A DNA stretch of 44,618 nt from Gammaproteobacteria bacterium RIFCSPHIGHO2_02_FULL_42_43 (GCA_001801425.1 MGXR01000019.1:1-44618), one strand, 5' to 3'. Positions 26,705 to 36,747 are shown, counted from the first letter of the stretch. Notes: a model not told the origin generated them from the sequence alone. A program made the numbers and translations.

Positions 26705-26778
26705 CGGAGCCGCGAGTGTTAACGAGCGGTGATTTTTGCAATAATCGGAGCCGCGAGTGTTAACGAGCGGTGATTTTT
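26705..26778. repeat. 41-bp tandem duplication, family B type
   Basis: Two copies of CGGAGCCGCGAGTGTTAACG then AGCGGTGATTTTT, at 26705-26737 and 26746-26778, follow the 66-bp array directly. The reverse complement fits the family B pattern (ACCGCTCGTTAAC...CGCGGCTCC). Confidence 0.85.
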
Positions 26779-26784
26779 ATCGAG

Positions 26785-26988
26785 CTAGTGCCGCGGAACG
26801 TTTCTTGGATGATTCCCAGGCAATCCCACAGGTCTTTTTCCATCACCAAAAAATGTTGTGCGGGATGGGCCCGGAACGTAGGGTGTAGTCATACTGCTCC
26901 AAATCCCACGCGCTGCTTGCGCTGCATTCGAAAAAAAATCAGTCTCAAGTGATTTTTTGGTGGACTTATTTTCATCGCGAAAACTCAT
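26785..26988 (-). CDS. Small hypothetical protein
   Basis: A 67-aa ORF that I do not recognise. In favour of a gene: the ATG at 26988 is preceded by CGGAGATAAAAA, a good Shine-Dalgarno sequence 6 nt away, and the ORF fills an otherwise gene-free stretch between the dnaE repeat array and tRNA-Leu. The N-terminal half is charged and polar (MSFRDENKSTKKSLETDFF) and the C-terminal half is Gly/Pro-rich and basic. No membrane segment or known motif is seen. The stretch 26989-27178 upstream is very AT-rich and shows no other gene. Confidence 0.45.
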   Translation of the reverse strand: MSFRDENKSTKKSLETDFFSNAAQAARGIWSSMTTPYVPGPSRTTFFGDGKRPVGLPGNHPRNVPRH

Positions 26989-27178
26989 TTTTTATCTCCG
27001 TCGTTTGTTAAAAAAATTCAAATCATTTTGATAAATTACTTCCATAGTGGCACCAGTGTAGCGCCGTAATTCTTAAGAAATACTTAAGATTTATAATTCA
27101 GAAAACCTTAATGTTTTCAGCCGAATAAAATTAAAAAAATTACCGTGAAAAAGTAATTATTTTAATTTTAAAAACGAA

Positions 27179-27262
27179 TACCGAGGGAGGGACTCGAACC
27201 CTCACAGTGTCACCACCACCGGATTTTGAGTCCGGCGCGTCTACCAGTTCCGCCACCTCGGC
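27179..27262 (-). tRNA. tRNA-Leu (anticodon CAA)
   Basis: Class II tRNA on the minus strand: acceptor GCCGAGG with CCTCGGT (a G1-U72 pair), anticodon stem CCGGA/TCCGG with loop CTCAAAA (anticodon CAA), a long variable arm and GGTTCGAGTCC T-loop. Discriminator A; CCA is not encoded. Confidence 0.95.
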
Positions 27263-27277
27263 AAAGAAAGAAAGCGT

Positions 27278-27306
27278 AGTATATGAAGGCTGTGTTTTAT
27301 TCGCAA
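27278..27306 (-). promoter_or_regulatory. Promoter of tRNA-Leu(CAA)
   Basis: On the minus strand, TTGCGA (27301-27306), a 17-bp spacer and TATACT (27278-27283) place the transcript start about 8-9 nt before the tRNA. Confidence 0.65.
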
Positions 27307-27317
27307 TCTTTTTTATT

Positions 27318-27345
27318 ACCGCTCGCTAACGCGCGCGGCTCCTTG
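27318..27345. repeat. Dispersed repeat, family B
   Basis: ACCGCTCGCTAACGCGCGCG followed by GCTCCTTG. This is the best consensus form of family B, together with 37284-37309. Confidence 0.85.
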
Positions 27346-27353
27346 TAAATAAA

Positions 27354-27400
27354 AATGATTTGCTTCGCAAATCCCGCTTGCTAACGCGCGCGGCTCTTTG
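27354..27400. repeat. Composite repeat, family B with ATTTGC palindrome
   Basis: GATTTGCTTCGCAAATC palindrome joined to CCCGCTTGCTAACGCGCGCG and GCTCTTTG. The same two-part arrangement occurs, in either orientation, at 35836-35886, 37342-37387 and 37714-37756. It ends 1 nt from the folE stop. Confidence 0.85.
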
Positions 27401-27401
27401 T

Positions 27402-27974
27402 TTATTTATGCACCAAATTTAAAAATTCCGATCTTGTGCGATCATCATCCCGAAAACAGCCGCGCATCACCGACGTTACCATGCTCGCATTTTGCTTGGA
27501 AACGCCGCGCATCATCATGCACAAATGATTCGCTTCAATAATGACACCAACGCCTTTTGCATTCGTGATTGTTTGTAGACAATCTGCGATTTGCTGCGTC
27601 AAATTTTCTTGAATTTGAAATCGTTTCGCAAAATGATCCACGATGCGTGCTATTTTGGACAAACCCAATACTTTTCCGTTCGGCAAATAAGCCACGTGAC
27701 ATTTCCCAATAAAAGGCAACAAGTGATGTTCACATAAAGAATACAATTCAATATCTTTCACAATCACCATTTCATCCATGCGGCTTTCAAAAATGGCATC
27801 GTTGATTAATGTGGTTAAGTCTTCGCGATAACCGCTGGTTAAAAAACGCATCGCTTTGAGCGCGCGGCGCGGCGTTTTTTGCATGCCTTCGCGGTGCGGA
27901 TCATCGCCCATGTCACGAATCAGATTCGTAAAATAAGTTTCTAGAATGTCGGGGGAGATAGTATTGGTTGTCAT
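27402..27974 (-). CDS. folE: GTP cyclohydrolase I
   Basis: A 190-aa enzyme that converts GTP to 7,8-dihydroneopterin triphosphate, the entry to folate (and queuosine-type) pathways. The zinc site and active site are in [20 protein letters not shown], followed by [29 protein letters not shown] and [13 protein letters not shown] with the second zinc Cys. The start chosen is the ATG at 27974 ([12 protein letters not shown]); the longer frame reads through palindromic repeat A and is not credible. A TATAAT box lies only 9 nt before this ATG, so the mRNA may be nearly leaderless. Confidence 0.95.
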   Translation of the reverse strand: MTTNTISPDILETYFTNLIRDMGDDPHREGMQKTPRRALKAMRFLTSGYREDLTTLINDAIFESRMDEMVIVKDIELYSLCEHHLLPFIGKCHVAYLPNGKVLGLSKIARIVDHFAKRFQIQENLTQQIADCLQTITNAKGVGVIIEANHLCMMMRGVSKQNASMVTSVMRGCFRDDDRTRSEFLNLVHK

Positions 27975-27983
27975 AGCCGGGGG

Positions 27984-28013
27984 ATTATAGAGAAATTTAG
28001 ATCCCGCGGTCAA
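27984..28013 (-). promoter_or_regulatory. Putative folE promoter using repeat A as -35
   Basis: On the minus strand, TTGACC (28008-28013), inside palindromic repeat A, an 18-bp spacer and a perfect TATAAT (27984-27989). Transcription would start about 2-4 nt before the folE ATG. Confidence 0.5.
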
Positions 28014-28028
28014 GCCGCGGGATGACGT
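27999..28028. repeat. Palindromic repeat, family A copy 4
   Basis: AGATCCCGCGGTCAAGCCGC then GGGATGACGT: arms ATCCCGCGG and CCGCGGGAT around TCAAG. It lies upstream of folE. Confidence 0.85.
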
Positions 28029-28043
28029 CAAACCCACTTGCAG

Positions 28044-28072
28044 AACCCGCTTGCTTGCGCGCGCGGTTCTTC
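28044..28072. repeat. Dispersed repeat, family B
   Basis: AACCCGCTTGCTTGCGCGCG followed by CGGTTCTTC, 6 nt beyond the stop of the exported-protein gene. Confidence 0.75.
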
Positions 28073-28078
28073 TTTTAT

Positions 28079-28498
28079 TTATAGTTTCGTTAACATCACC
28101 GAAATATTTTTCGCTGATGTGTTGATGGGCAGTGAACTATAACTGCCGGAGCTAATAGCAACGTTATAATGCGTTTGATCAAAACTGAAATCGTTAATTT
28201 GCGCAGTCATGTAGTCATCACTGATTGTAAGTTTCGCATAACCGATATCCGCTGAGCTATCGTAGAAATCGCAGTATATCGGTGATCCCAGCAGCACCTT
28301 GATAAAAAAATAATGAATGCTGCGCTGTCCATCGGTGGGGATGGGCATGCCGGTGTCACGCTCAGCGTCGCGCGACGCACCGCATTTCACCGTGATTGAG
28401 TTAGTCATGTTTTGGCTGTTGAGTGACAAAGTGTCAGCGAAAGCGGTTGCACTGAGTAGCGCTGCTGTGCTGATTATTCCTATCATAATCTTTTTCAT
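28079..28498 (-). CDS. Small exported protein of unknown function
   Basis: A 139-aa protein. Residues 1-21 form a classical signal peptide ([21 protein letters not shown]) with a likely cut before DTLSLN. The mature part of about 118 residues is rich in Ser, Thr, Asn, Tyr and Asp, has two cysteines ([15 protein letters not shown]) that may form a disulfide, and ends SVMLTKL; the alternating pattern suggests a beta fold. I do not recognise a family. Start is the ATG at 28498 with CGGAG 8 nt before; the 17-codon upstream extension is rejected. A long imperfect inverted repeat begins about 41 nt upstream of the start. Confidence 0.8.
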   Translation of the reverse strand: MKKIMIGIISTAALLSATAFADTLSLNSQNMTNSITVKCGASRDAERDTGMPIPTDGQRSIHYFFIKVLLGSPIYCDFYDSSADIGYAKLTISDDYMTAQINDFSFDQTHYNVAISSGSYSSLPINTSAKNISVMLTKL

Positions 28499-28539
28499 AC
28501 AAAAACTCCGTGTTAGTGCAGAAGTTTCCGCCGAGAATA

Positions 28540-28660
28540 AAATTTCCATCTTTGGATGATCTTGAATGATAATTTGTTTCGAAAATGCTCAAAGACTTCC
28601 GTGTCAACTGCGCTTTTCTCAACAAATTATCCTTCAACCTCATCTCAAAGCTGAAAATTT
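28540..28660. repeat. 121-bp element with 39/40-bp imperfect inverted arms
   Basis: The left arm 28540-28578 (AAATTTCCATCTTTG...GATAATTTGTT) aligns with the reverse complement of 28621-28660 at about 34 of 40 positions with one gap; the spacer is 42 bp. Weaker similarity (GTTTCCGC at 28524-28531 against GCGGGAAC at 28680-28687) may extend it. As RNA it would form a long hairpin in the leader of the exported-protein gene. It could be a MITE-like remnant or a regulatory or terminator hairpin. Confidence 0.75.
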
Positions 28661-28727
28661 AAGTTAATCAACCTTCAGAGCGGGAACTGCCGGTGTTAGT
28701 AGTAACCAAAATCATAGTATCGGAATT

Positions 28728-29603
28728 TTAAGACGTTGTCTTGTGACGAAAGGCGAGCTGTAACAAATTGGGATCACAGAAGTTGATGATGCGCTGCTCA
28801 TCGGTGGCATATAAATACAGTGCGCTGATCAGCACCATCTGCGTCGTCGAATTGACGATGCTGGTTGCTAAAACAAGCACTGTCGTCAGCGAAGCGCCAA
28901 CAATCATGGCGATTTTTATTTTGGTTGCAACGCCGATGACCAGGGGAATGAGCGACAGCACGCGAATCGCAAATAAAAATAAACTAATGCCCGCACTTGA
29001 CGTAATCGATGTTCCCCACGTGTCTTTCATGAGATGCGCTGAACGCTTAATCGCTGCAAAGGGGCCAATATTTTCAACAATAAATACAGGTAACACAAAA
29101 AAAGTAGCGAAAAACCATGTTAAACCTGCAAACATAGTTACCGCAATTTCAAACGAAGGCCATTTGTCCAGCCACACTTGCAGAAGACGAATGATGGTTC
29201 CAACGGTCGTTGCAATGATCGTCCATAACATCATCGTTTTTAACTGTTTTTGCATCGCTTGAAAGCCGAGCGTTAACGAATACGGTTTGCCTTGAATGTG
29301 TTCCATGGCGCAAGCAGTGACGGCAACACTGCAAAGCAACGATAGCAAATTAGTTAGATAAAAAAACGTGAGCAGCACCAACGTGAAAATAACATACACG
29401 CGAATTGGGAGCATACCCTGTGTCGCATGAAATGCCAGTTGTTCTGAGCTTGCAAGTGGAATGATGGCTAACGAGAGCAGGGCGAGGATGATGATTGTGC
29501 TCTGCAAAGGAAATATCAGCAGTGATTTTCTCGCTTGAATCACGCGAAAGCTTGCTTTAGCTAGCAACCAAGCTGTTTTAAATCGATTGGGTCGATTATC
29601 CAT
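28728..29603 (-). CDS. Polytopic membrane protein, DUF6159-like
   Basis: A 291-aa inner-membrane protein with about six hydrophobic segments (near residues 28-48, 68-98, 128-150, 158-178, 200-225 and 232-265). The N-terminal SFRVIQARKSLLIFPLQS and the segment FVLPVFIVENIGPFAAIKRS, then HLMKDTWGTS, resemble the DUF6159 family, which has no established function. The family call comes from remembered pattern, not a search. It is divergent from queA with 47 bp between the starts, and 3' of it lies the inverted-repeat element. Confidence 0.75.
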   Translation of the reverse strand: MDNRPNRFKTAWLLAKASFRVIQARKSLLIFPLQSTIIILALLSLAIIPLASSEQLAFHATQGMLPIRVYVIFTLVLLTFFYLTNLLSLLCSVAVTACAMEHIQGKPYSLTLGFQAMQKQLKTMMLWTIIATTVGTIIRLLQVWLDKWPSFEIAVTMFAGLTWFFATFFVLPVFIVENIGPFAAIKRSAHLMKDTWGTSITSSAGISLFLFAIRVLSLIPLVIGVATKIKIAMIVGASLTTVLVLATSIVNSTTQMVLISALYLYATDEQRIINFCDPNLLQLAFRHKTTS

Positions 29604-29650
29604 GAGATTCCGGCTGGTAATTTGTTTAATGATCAGTACAATTGTCGCCT

Positions 29651-30685
29651 ATGAATTATCATATCAACGACTTTGATTACGATCTACCGCCATCGCTGAT
29701 TGCACAGTTCCCGCTTGTCGATCGAACAGGCAGTCGTTTGTTGGTGGCGCCTGAAAATTCCGATACATTCACGCACGCGCAATTTCTGCAGCTGCTTGAA
29801 TTTGTGCGCCCCAATGATTTGATTATTTTTAACGATACTCGCGTCCTGAAGGCGCGTTTACACGGACAAAAAGACAGTGGTGGAAAAATTTCGGGATTGG
29901 TGGAGCGCGTACTGGATGATCATCGGGTGTTGATGCATTTAAAATCGAGCCATGCTGCAAAAACTGGTACGCGTATGCGCTTTGAAAACGCATTTGATGC
30001 GGTGGTGTTATCGCGCGCGGATGATTTGTTTGAATTGCAATTGTTATCCGAATTATCAGCAACGGTGTTGCTTGAAAAATATGGCCATGTGCCTTTGCCG
30101 CCTTATATTGCGCGATCAGCAGAAAAACAGGATGCGTCACGTTATCAAACTGTTTATGCAAAAACGCAAGGCGCTGTTGCAGCACCTACAGCGGGATTAC
30201 ATTTTGATGAATCGCTCTTGAGTGCATTAAAAAATAAAATTGACGTGGAATTTTTAACGTTGCATGTGGGTGCAGGCACTTTTCAGCCAGTGCGCGTGGA
30301 TGATATTGAAAAACATGTCATGCATCGCGAATGGATTACGGTTACCTCAACATTGTGCGAAAAAATTCACGCGTGTCGCGCGCGTGGCGGGCGTGTGATT
30401 GCGGTTGGTACGACGGTGGTGCGCGCATTGGAAACAGTAGCACAATCAGGTACGCTGCAAGCATTTTCAGGGGATACGACTATTTTTATTCGTCCGGGTT
30501 TTCAATTTAAAATCGTGGATGCGCTGATCACGAATTTTCATTTGCCCAAGTCCACTTTGTTGATGTTGGTCTGTGCGTTTGTTGGTTTTGATCGTATAAT
30601 GCGAGCGTATCGTGAGGCGATCGACAAACACTATCGATTTTTTAGTTATGGCGACGCCATGTTTTTGCAGCGGGAGAAGTTATGA
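29651..30685 (+). CDS. queA: S-adenosylmethionine:tRNA ribosyltransferase-isomerase
   Basis: A 344-aa enzyme that transfers and isomerises the ribosyl part of SAM onto 7-aminomethyl-deazaguanine in tRNA, giving epoxyqueuosine at position 34. Family blocks are [16 protein letters not shown] at the N-terminus, [49 protein letters not shown] and [15 protein letters not shown] near the C-terminus. Start is the ATG at 29651 ([12 protein letters not shown]). No tgt is adjacent. The stop overlaps the icd start (ATGA), so the two are translationally coupled. Confidence 0.96.
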   Translation: MNYHINDFDYDLPPSLIAQFPLVDRTGSRLLVAPENSDTFTHAQFLQLLEFVRPNDLIIFNDTRVLKARLHGQKDSGGKISGLVERVLDDHRVLMHLKSSHAAKTGTRMRFENAFDAVVLSRADDLFELQLLSELSATVLLEKYGHVPLPPYIARSAEKQDASRYQTVYAKTQGAVAAPTAGLHFDESLLSALKNKIDVEFLTLHVGAGTFQPVRVDDIEKHVMHREWITVTSTLCEKIHACRARGGRVIAVGTTVVRALETVAQSGTLQAFSGDTTIFIRPGFQFKIVDALITNFHLPKSTLLMLVCAFVGFDRIMRAYREAIDKHYRFFSYGDAMFLQREKL

Positions 30686-31938
30686 ATTATCAACACATCC
30701 AAATTCCGTCACTCGGAAAAAAAATTACGATCAACGCGGATCACAGCGTCACTGTGCCAGATCAACCAATTGTTCCGTTTATTGTGGGTGATGGTATTGG
30801 TGTGGATATTACACCCGTCATGCAAAAAGTGGTGGATGCTGCCGTTGCGAAAGCGTATCACAATAAACGAAAAATTCACTGGATGGAAATTTATGCTGGC
30901 GAAAAAGCGGTGACAATGTATGGCAATGACACGTGGCTTCCCGATGAAACATTGCATGCAGCAAAAGAATTCGTCATTTCAATTAAAGGCCCGCTCACAA
31001 CGCCTGTGGGTGGCGGTATTCGTTCGCTCAATGTTGCGTTGCGACAAGCATTGGATTTGTATGTGTGCTTGCGTCCGGTGCGTTATTTTCAAGGAACGCC
31101 AAGCCCCATGAAACATCCTGAAAAAACTAATATGGTTATTTTTCGCGAAAATTCTGAAGATATTTACGCGGGAATAGAATGGCAATCGGAAAGTGATGCC
31201 GCGAAAAAAATTATTGCGTTTTTACAACACGACATGCAAGTCAAAAAAATTCGTTTTCCAAAAACAAGCGCGATTGGCATTAAACCGGTTTCAAAAGAAG
31301 GATCACAGCGATTAATTCGCCGTGCATTTCAATATGCGATTGATAATCGCCGTGACTCAGTGACCCTCGTGCACAAAGGCAATATCATGAAATTTACCGA
31401 AGGGGGATTTCGTGATTGGGGTTATGCGTTGGCGCGTGAAGCATTTGGTGCAACGCTGATTGATAAAGGCCCTTGGATGCAATTTAAAAATCCCAACACA
31501 GGCGAAAATATTATTGTGAAAGATGTGATCGCGGATGCGTTTTTGCAACAAATTTTATTGCGCCCTGAAGAATATAGCGTCATTGCAACATTGAATTTGA
31601 ATGGTGATTTTATTTCTGATGCACTGGCGGCGCAGGTCGGCGGAATTGGTATTGCACCGGGTGCAAATTTGAGTGATTCGGTTGCGATTTTTGAAGCGAC
31701 CCACGGCACTGCACCCAAATACGCCGGCCAGGATAAAGTGAATCCAGGCTCAATTATTTTATCGGCAGAAATGATGTTGCGGCACATGGGCTGGATTGAA
31801 GCAGCCGATTTCATTATTCAGGGTATTGGAAAAGCCATTCAAAATAAAACGGTGACTTACGATCTTGCGCGTCTGATGCCCGGTGCTTCTGAGGTGAGCT
31901 GCTCAGGGTTTGGGAATAAAGTGATTGCGGCGATGTAA
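30682..31938 (+). CDS. icd: Isocitrate dehydrogenase (NADP+)
   Basis: A 418-aa TCA-cycle enzyme converting isocitrate to 2-oxoglutarate. The substrate loop [13 protein letters not shown] carries the Ser that AceK phosphorylates in E. coli. The segments [50 protein letters not shown] and [20 protein letters not shown] give the metal and coenzyme sites; the last resembles the NADP-specific form. Length equals the E. coli-type homodimeric enzyme. It is downstream of queA with a 4-nt overlap, and a 256-bp gene-free gap follows. Confidence 0.96.
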   Translation: MNYQHIQIPSLGKKITINADHSVTVPDQPIVPFIVGDGIGVDITPVMQKVVDAAVAKAYHNKRKIHWMEIYAGEKAVTMYGNDTWLPDETLHAAKEFVISIKGPLTTPVGGGIRSLNVALRQALDLYVCLRPVRYFQGTPSPMKHPEKTNMVIFRENSEDIYAGIEWQSESDAAKKIIAFLQHDMQVKKIRFPKTSAIGIKPVSKEGSQRLIRRAFQYAIDNRRDSVTLVHKGNIMKFTEGGFRDWGYALAREAFGATLIDKGPWMQFKNPNTGENIIVKDVIADAFLQQILLRPEEYSVIATLNLNGDFISDALAAQVGGIGIAPGANLSDSVAIFEATHGTAPKYAGQDKVNPGSIILSAEMMLRHMGWIEAADFIIQGIGKAIQNKTVTYDLARLMPGASEVSCSGFGNKVIAAM

Positions 31939-32194
31939 GCGTAATTGACTGCGCATCGGTCGGCTTTATCAGATCTTCCTGTTTTTTAAGTCTTGGGATT
32001 ATTTCAACCCAATTCTAGCCTTTTAAATTAACTTAATGAAAATAAAGCCAATAAGGGCTGTCAAGCTCTATCTGTTTATTTTTTATACAATTTTCTTGTA
32101 AATTTCTAGGCAAAAATTGCATTTCTCGTCTACAGTTATAGTATGAGCAATATTTGAACAAAAGTTGCCAGCGCTAACCCAAGGAGATGCCCTT
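31939..32194. other. Gene-free interval between icd and clpA
   Basis: 256 bp of AT-rich sequence with no ORF resembling ClpS, whose gene commonly precedes clpA. A TATAGT box (32137-32142) could be the clpA -10, but no good -35 is spaced correctly. AAGGAG at 32181-32186 is the clpA ribosome-binding site. Confidence 0.6.
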
Positions 32195-34483
32195 ATGTTT
32201 AGTCGAACACTGGAACTGACACTGAACGCCGCCTACGACCGAGCTCGAGAAAAGAAACATGAATTTATTACTGTTGAACATTTGCTATTGGCTTTGGTGG
32301 ATAATCCCGAAGCAGCAGATGTGTTATCGGCTTGCGGTGCAAATTTGGATCGTTTGAGAGCGGGTCTCGGAATTTTTATCGATGAAACTACGCCTACATT
32401 GGCGCATCAATTGGATCGTGATATTCAACCAACGATTAGTTTTCAGCGAGTATTGCAACGCTCGATTTATCAAGTGCAAAGCGTTGGGCAAACCGAAGTA
32501 ACTGGGGCGCATGCATTGGTTTCAATTTTTGGCGAACCCGATAGTCAAGCCGTTTATTTTCTGCATCAAGAAAATGTGACGCGCATTGATGTCATCAAAT
32601 ACACAACGCAAGGCATTGCCAAACCGCAAAGCAGTGAAGAATTTCAGTTTGATGATCCGATGATGCCTTCTTCGATGGAACCACCCATGCCGATGCGTGA
32701 AATGGGCGGCGAAGATAATATGATTGAATTGTATGCGACCAATTTAAATGAACGCGCGCAACGCGGACAAACGGATCCACTGATTGGCAGGGCAGATGAA
32801 TTGTCTCGTGTCATTCAAACGCTGTGCAGACGCCGAAAAAATAATCCGTTATTGGTCGGTGAAGCTGGGGTCGGAAAAACCGCAATCGCCGAAGGATTAG
32901 CGAAAAAAATTGTCGATCACGAAGTGCCAAAAGCATTGGCGCATTGCACCGTATATTCATTGGATTTAGGAATTTTATTGGCAGGAACCAAATATCGCGG
33001 TGATTTTGAAAAACGATTTAAATCGATATTGAAAGCATTGCGCAAACAAACGGGCGCTATTATTTTTATCGATGAAATTCATAATTTGGTGGGCGCAGGC
33101 TCTGCAACCGGCGGCACACTCGATGCTTCCAATTTAATTAAACCCTTTTTAAGTTCAGGGGAATTGCGTTGCATGGGTGCGACAACTTACGATGAGTTTC
33201 GCAATTTCTTTTCGAAGGATCATGCGTTGCTGCGTCGTTTTCAAAAAATTGATATTGCTGAATCCAGCAGCGAAGACACGTTGAAAATTTTACGTGGATT
33301 AAAATCGCGATTTGAATCGTACCATGGTGTCCGTTATTCCAACAAAGCGTTGTCACATGCAGTGGCGTTATCTGCACGTTACATGACGGATCGTCATTTG
33401 CCAGATAAAGCAATCGACATTATCGATGAAGCGGGCGCTTTCCAACAATTACAACCTGAGAAAAAAAGAAAGCAATGGATTAGCGAACTTGAAGTGGAAG
33501 AAATTGTGGCAAAAATCGCAGGTATTCCGATTCAACAAATCACGCAATCGGATCGAGATCAATTAAAACAATTAGACCACGAAATAAAATCCGTGGTGTT
33601 TGGTCAAGACAAAGCGGTGGACACATTGTGCAATGCCATCAAATTATCGCGCGCGGGATTGCGTCGCGAAGATAAACCCATTGGCTCATTTTTAATGGCA
33701 GGCCCAACAGGTGTCGGCAAAACGGAATTATGCAAACAATTGGCGAAATCATTGCACGTCGATTTAATTCGCATCGATATGTCCGAATATATGGAAAAAC
33801 ACACAGTTTCTCGTTTGATTGGCGCGCCACCTGGATATGTTGGTTTTGATCAAGGTGGATTGTTAACAGAAGCGGTGTCGAAAAAACCATATGCTGTCGT
33901 GCTGCTTGATGAAATCGAAAAAGCACACGCAGATTTATTTAATATTTTATTGCAAGTGATGGACTATGGATTTTTAACCGATAATAACGGCAGAAAAATT
34001 GATTTTCGTCACGTAATTTTAATGATGACAACTAACATTGGCGCAGAAGCACTGGAAAGATCACCAGTTGGTTTTGCTGAAAATCACGAGTCGGATGATA
34101 ATTCTGCAGCGATCAAACAATTATTTTCGCCAGAATTTCGCAATCGCTTGGACGCGGTGTTGCGATTTGGTTATTTACCGCATGAAGTGATTTTGAAAGT
34201 GGTGGATAAAGATATTGCTGAATTGCAAACCAAACTGCATGAGAAAAATGTCACGATGACGTTAGATAATGCAGCGCGTGAATGGCTTGCGAAAAATGGC
34301 TACGACAAAAAAATGGGTGCGCGTCCGATGGAGCGGTTGATTCAAGAAAAATTGAAAAAACCGTTGGCGGATGAATTATTGTTTGGAAAATTAAGCGCCG
34401 GCCAAGAAGCGGATGTGACCGTGTTTGTTAAAGACGATGAGCTTGATTTTGAAATTCAGGCGCATTCTTTAGCAAGGACCTAG
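32195..34483 (+). CDS. clpA: ClpA, ATPase/unfoldase subunit of the Clp protease
   Basis: A 762-aa AAA+ unfoldase that feeds substrates to ClpP. The N-terminal Clp repeat domain starts [21 protein letters not shown]1 has Walker A GEAGVGKT (about 223-230) and Walker [16 protein letters not shown]2 has GPTGVGKT (about 503-510) and [11 protein letters not shown]; the sensor region is [16 protein letters not shown]. The ClpP-docking loop, IGL in E. coli ClpA, appears as VGF in [14 protein letters not shown], still of the hydrophobic-Gly-hydrophobic type. Start is the ATG at 32195, 8 nt after AAGGAG. No clpS is adjacent. It converges with infA-trxB. Confidence 0.96.
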   Translation: MFSRTLELTLNAAYDRAREKKHEFITVEHLLLALVDNPEAADVLSACGANLDRLRAGLGIFIDETTPTLAHQLDRDIQPTISFQRVLQRSIYQVQSVGQTEVTGAHALVSIFGEPDSQAVYFLHQENVTRIDVIKYTTQGIAKPQSSEEFQFDDPMMPSSMEPPMPMREMGGEDNMIELYATNLNERAQRGQTDPLIGRADELSRVIQTLCRRRKNNPLLVGEAGVGKTAIAEGLAKKIVDHEVPKALAHCTVYSLDLGILLAGTKYRGDFEKRFKSILKALRKQTGAIIFIDEIHNLVGAGSATGGTLDASNLIKPFLSSGELRCMGATTYDEFRNFFSKDHALLRRFQKIDIAESSSEDTLKILRGLKSRFESYHGVRYSNKALSHAVALSARYMTDRHLPDKAIDIIDEAGAFQQLQPEKKRKQWISELEVEEIVAKIAGIPIQQITQSDRDQLKQLDHEIKSVVFGQDKAVDTLCNAIKLSRAGLRREDKPIGSFLMAGPTGVGKTELCKQLAKSLHVDLIRIDMSEYMEKHTVSRLIGAPPGYVGFDQGGLLTEAVSKKPYAVVLLDEIEKAHADLFNILLQVMDYGFLTDNNGRKIDFRHVILMMTTNIGAEALERSPVGFAENHESDDNSAAIKQLFSPEFRNRLDAVLRFGYLPHEVILKVVDKDIAELQTKLHEKNVTMTLDNAAREWLAKNGYDKKMGARPMERLIQEKLKKPLADELLFGKLSAGQEADVTVFVKDDELDFEIQAHSLART

Positions 34484-34484
34484 A

Positions 34485-34541
34485 TGCGAGCGGTAGTGAG
34501 TAAATCAATCGGGACATAGACACGAGCGGTAGCGAGTGAAT
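34485..34541. repeat. Dispersed repeat, family E (two copies)
   Basis: ATGCGAGCGGTAGTGAGTAA (34484-34503), directly after the clpA stop, and CACGAGCGGTAGCGAGTGAA (34521-34540). The second with its flank (34511-34541) matches 40441-40471 at 29 of 31 positions. Confidence 0.8.
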
Positions 34542-34557
34542 CTATTACGATGCCTCG

Positions 34558-34806
34558 TTATTCGGTTGTCTGATCTGGTCGCTTCTTACCCGCATCTCTG
34601 AAAATAATTCTGCCGCGCGTTAAATCGTACGGCGTCATTTCAACTACCACCGCATCGCCTGTTAAAATACGAATGTAATTTTTCCGCATGCGGCCAGAAA
34701 TGTGCGCGTTGATGATGTGCCCATTCTCGAGCTTCACTCTGAACGTAGTATTGGGCAGCGCCTCGACAATCACACCATTCATTTCAATTTGTTCTTCTTT
34801 GGGCAT
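34558..34806 (-). CDS. infA: Translation initiation factor IF-1
   Basis: An 82-aa S1/OB-fold protein that blocks the A site during initiation. The segments [40 protein letters not shown] and [20 protein letters not shown] are characteristic; the E. coli protein is 72 aa, so this one carries a 10-residue polar C-terminal extension (KKRPDQTTE). It starts 4 nt after the trxB stop and is probably co-transcribed with it. infA near clpA is a common arrangement in gammaproteobacteria. Confidence 0.95.
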   Translation of the reverse strand: MPKEEQIEMNGVIVEALPNTTFRVKLENGHIINAHISGRMRKNYIRILTGDAVVVEMTPYDLTRGRIIFRDAGKKRPDQTTE

Positions 34807-34810
34807 AAAG

Positions 34811-35920
<1,110 letters not shown>

Positions 35921-35970
35921 TTACGTTAAGTAATTTCATTAACTTATTATAAAAAATAGCAAAAACAGTA

Positions 35971-35999
35971 TTGACATAAAAATCATCGCTATGCATAAT
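35971..35999 (+). promoter_or_regulatory. Strong sigma-70-type promoter of the outer-membrane barrel gene
   Basis: TTGACA (35971-35976), a 17-bp spacer and CATAAT (35994-35999). The transcript would have a leader of about 52 nt. Confidence 0.75.
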
Positions 36000-36058
36000 G
36001 CCCGCGTTGCATGCCGTTGTGCGTGCACTTTTTTTGATCAACAAAAGTGAGATACGTA

Positions 36059-36700
36059 ATGAAAAAAGTAATCCTAACGTTCGTCAGTGCAGCTGCATTG
36101 GCAACCGTAACTGCTGGCATGGCTGCTAGCGCGAATGCAATGGATTCTTCAAGCTACTCTTCTAATGACAACGGCAGTGCTGCTGGCTTGTTTGTGAGTG
36201 GTGATTTGGGTATGGGCACACTAAGTGATACCTTTCAGAAAACAACGCAAAAAGTTAGTGGAAATTTTGCGTGGGCAATCAATGCTGGATATCAATTCAA
36301 CAAATATTTAGCAGCTGAAGTAGGTTACATTTCCTTCCTGGATCAAAATGCATCACTAACTGCTAATGGCGCCACTGTTAAATCGGGCGTTAGCTTAGGT
36401 GGTTTTGATTTCAACGCAAAAGGCATTATTCCGATTACTGACAAGTTTTCTGTATTTGCTAAAGGCGGTATGATGGACATGAGTAGCTATGAATATGCTT
36501 CAGGCACTCCTTCCACTAGTGCGAGTGTTTGGACACCTGATCTAGGTGCGGGCGCTGCTTACAACTTGACACGCAATGTTGCATTGAGTGTTCAAGCGAT
36601 TCACGCGTTCCAAAAGAACTTTACTAAAGATGGCGTGAAACAAACTATGCCAGGCGCTACAGCTTACTTAGCTGGCGTTAGCTACAAATTCAGCGTGTAA
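36059..36700 (+). CDS. Outer-membrane beta-barrel protein, OmpA-like transmembrane type
   Basis: A 213-aa protein with a signal peptide (MKKVILTFVSAAALATVTAG to about residue 27, ending SANA). The mature part has alternating amphipathic strands (LFVSGDLGMGTL, AWAINAGYQFNKYLAAEVGY, SLGGFDFNAKGIIPI, FSVFAKGGMMDM, TPDLGAGAAYNLTRN, ATAYLAGVSYKFSV) as expected of an eight-stranded barrel of the OmpA-like/OmpW-like superfamily; it lacks the peptidoglycan-binding OmpA C-terminal domain. A strong promoter and a strong terminator frame it as a single-gene, highly expressed unit. Start is the ATG at 36059; a GTG 12 nt upstream is less likely. It is probably a major surface protein; pore function is not shown. 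Confidence 0.88.
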   Translation: MKKVILTFVSAAALATVTAGMAASANAMDSSSYSSNDNGSAAGLFVSGDLGMGTLSDTFQKTTQKVSGNFAWAINAGYQFNKYLAAEVGYISFLDQNASLTANGATVKSGVSLGGFDFNAKGIIPITDKFSVFAKGGMMDMSSYEYASGTPSTSASVWTPDLGAGAAYNLTRNVALSVQAIHAFQKNFTKDGVKQTMPGATAYLAGVSYKFSV

Positions 36701-36720
36701 ACGTTTCGTTTGTGATTCTA

Positions 36721-36746
36721 AAAAGGGCGCTTCGGCGCCTTCTTTA
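36721..36746 (+). terminator. Rho-independent terminator
   Basis: AGGGCGC-TTCG-GCGCCTT forms a GC-rich stem with a UUCG tetraloop, preceded by an A-run and followed by CTTT, 20 nt after the barrel gene stop. Confidence 0.85.
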
Positions 36747-36747
36747 T

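Noticed and set aside
26404-26763. Open frames on both strands across the tandem array, giving repetitive peptides
   Set aside because: They arise from stop-poor repeats, have no ribosome-binding sites, and change reading with each 65- or 66-bp unit.
26475-26778. CRISPR array
   Set aside because: The units are contiguous and repeat over their full length; there are no unique spacers and no cas genes.
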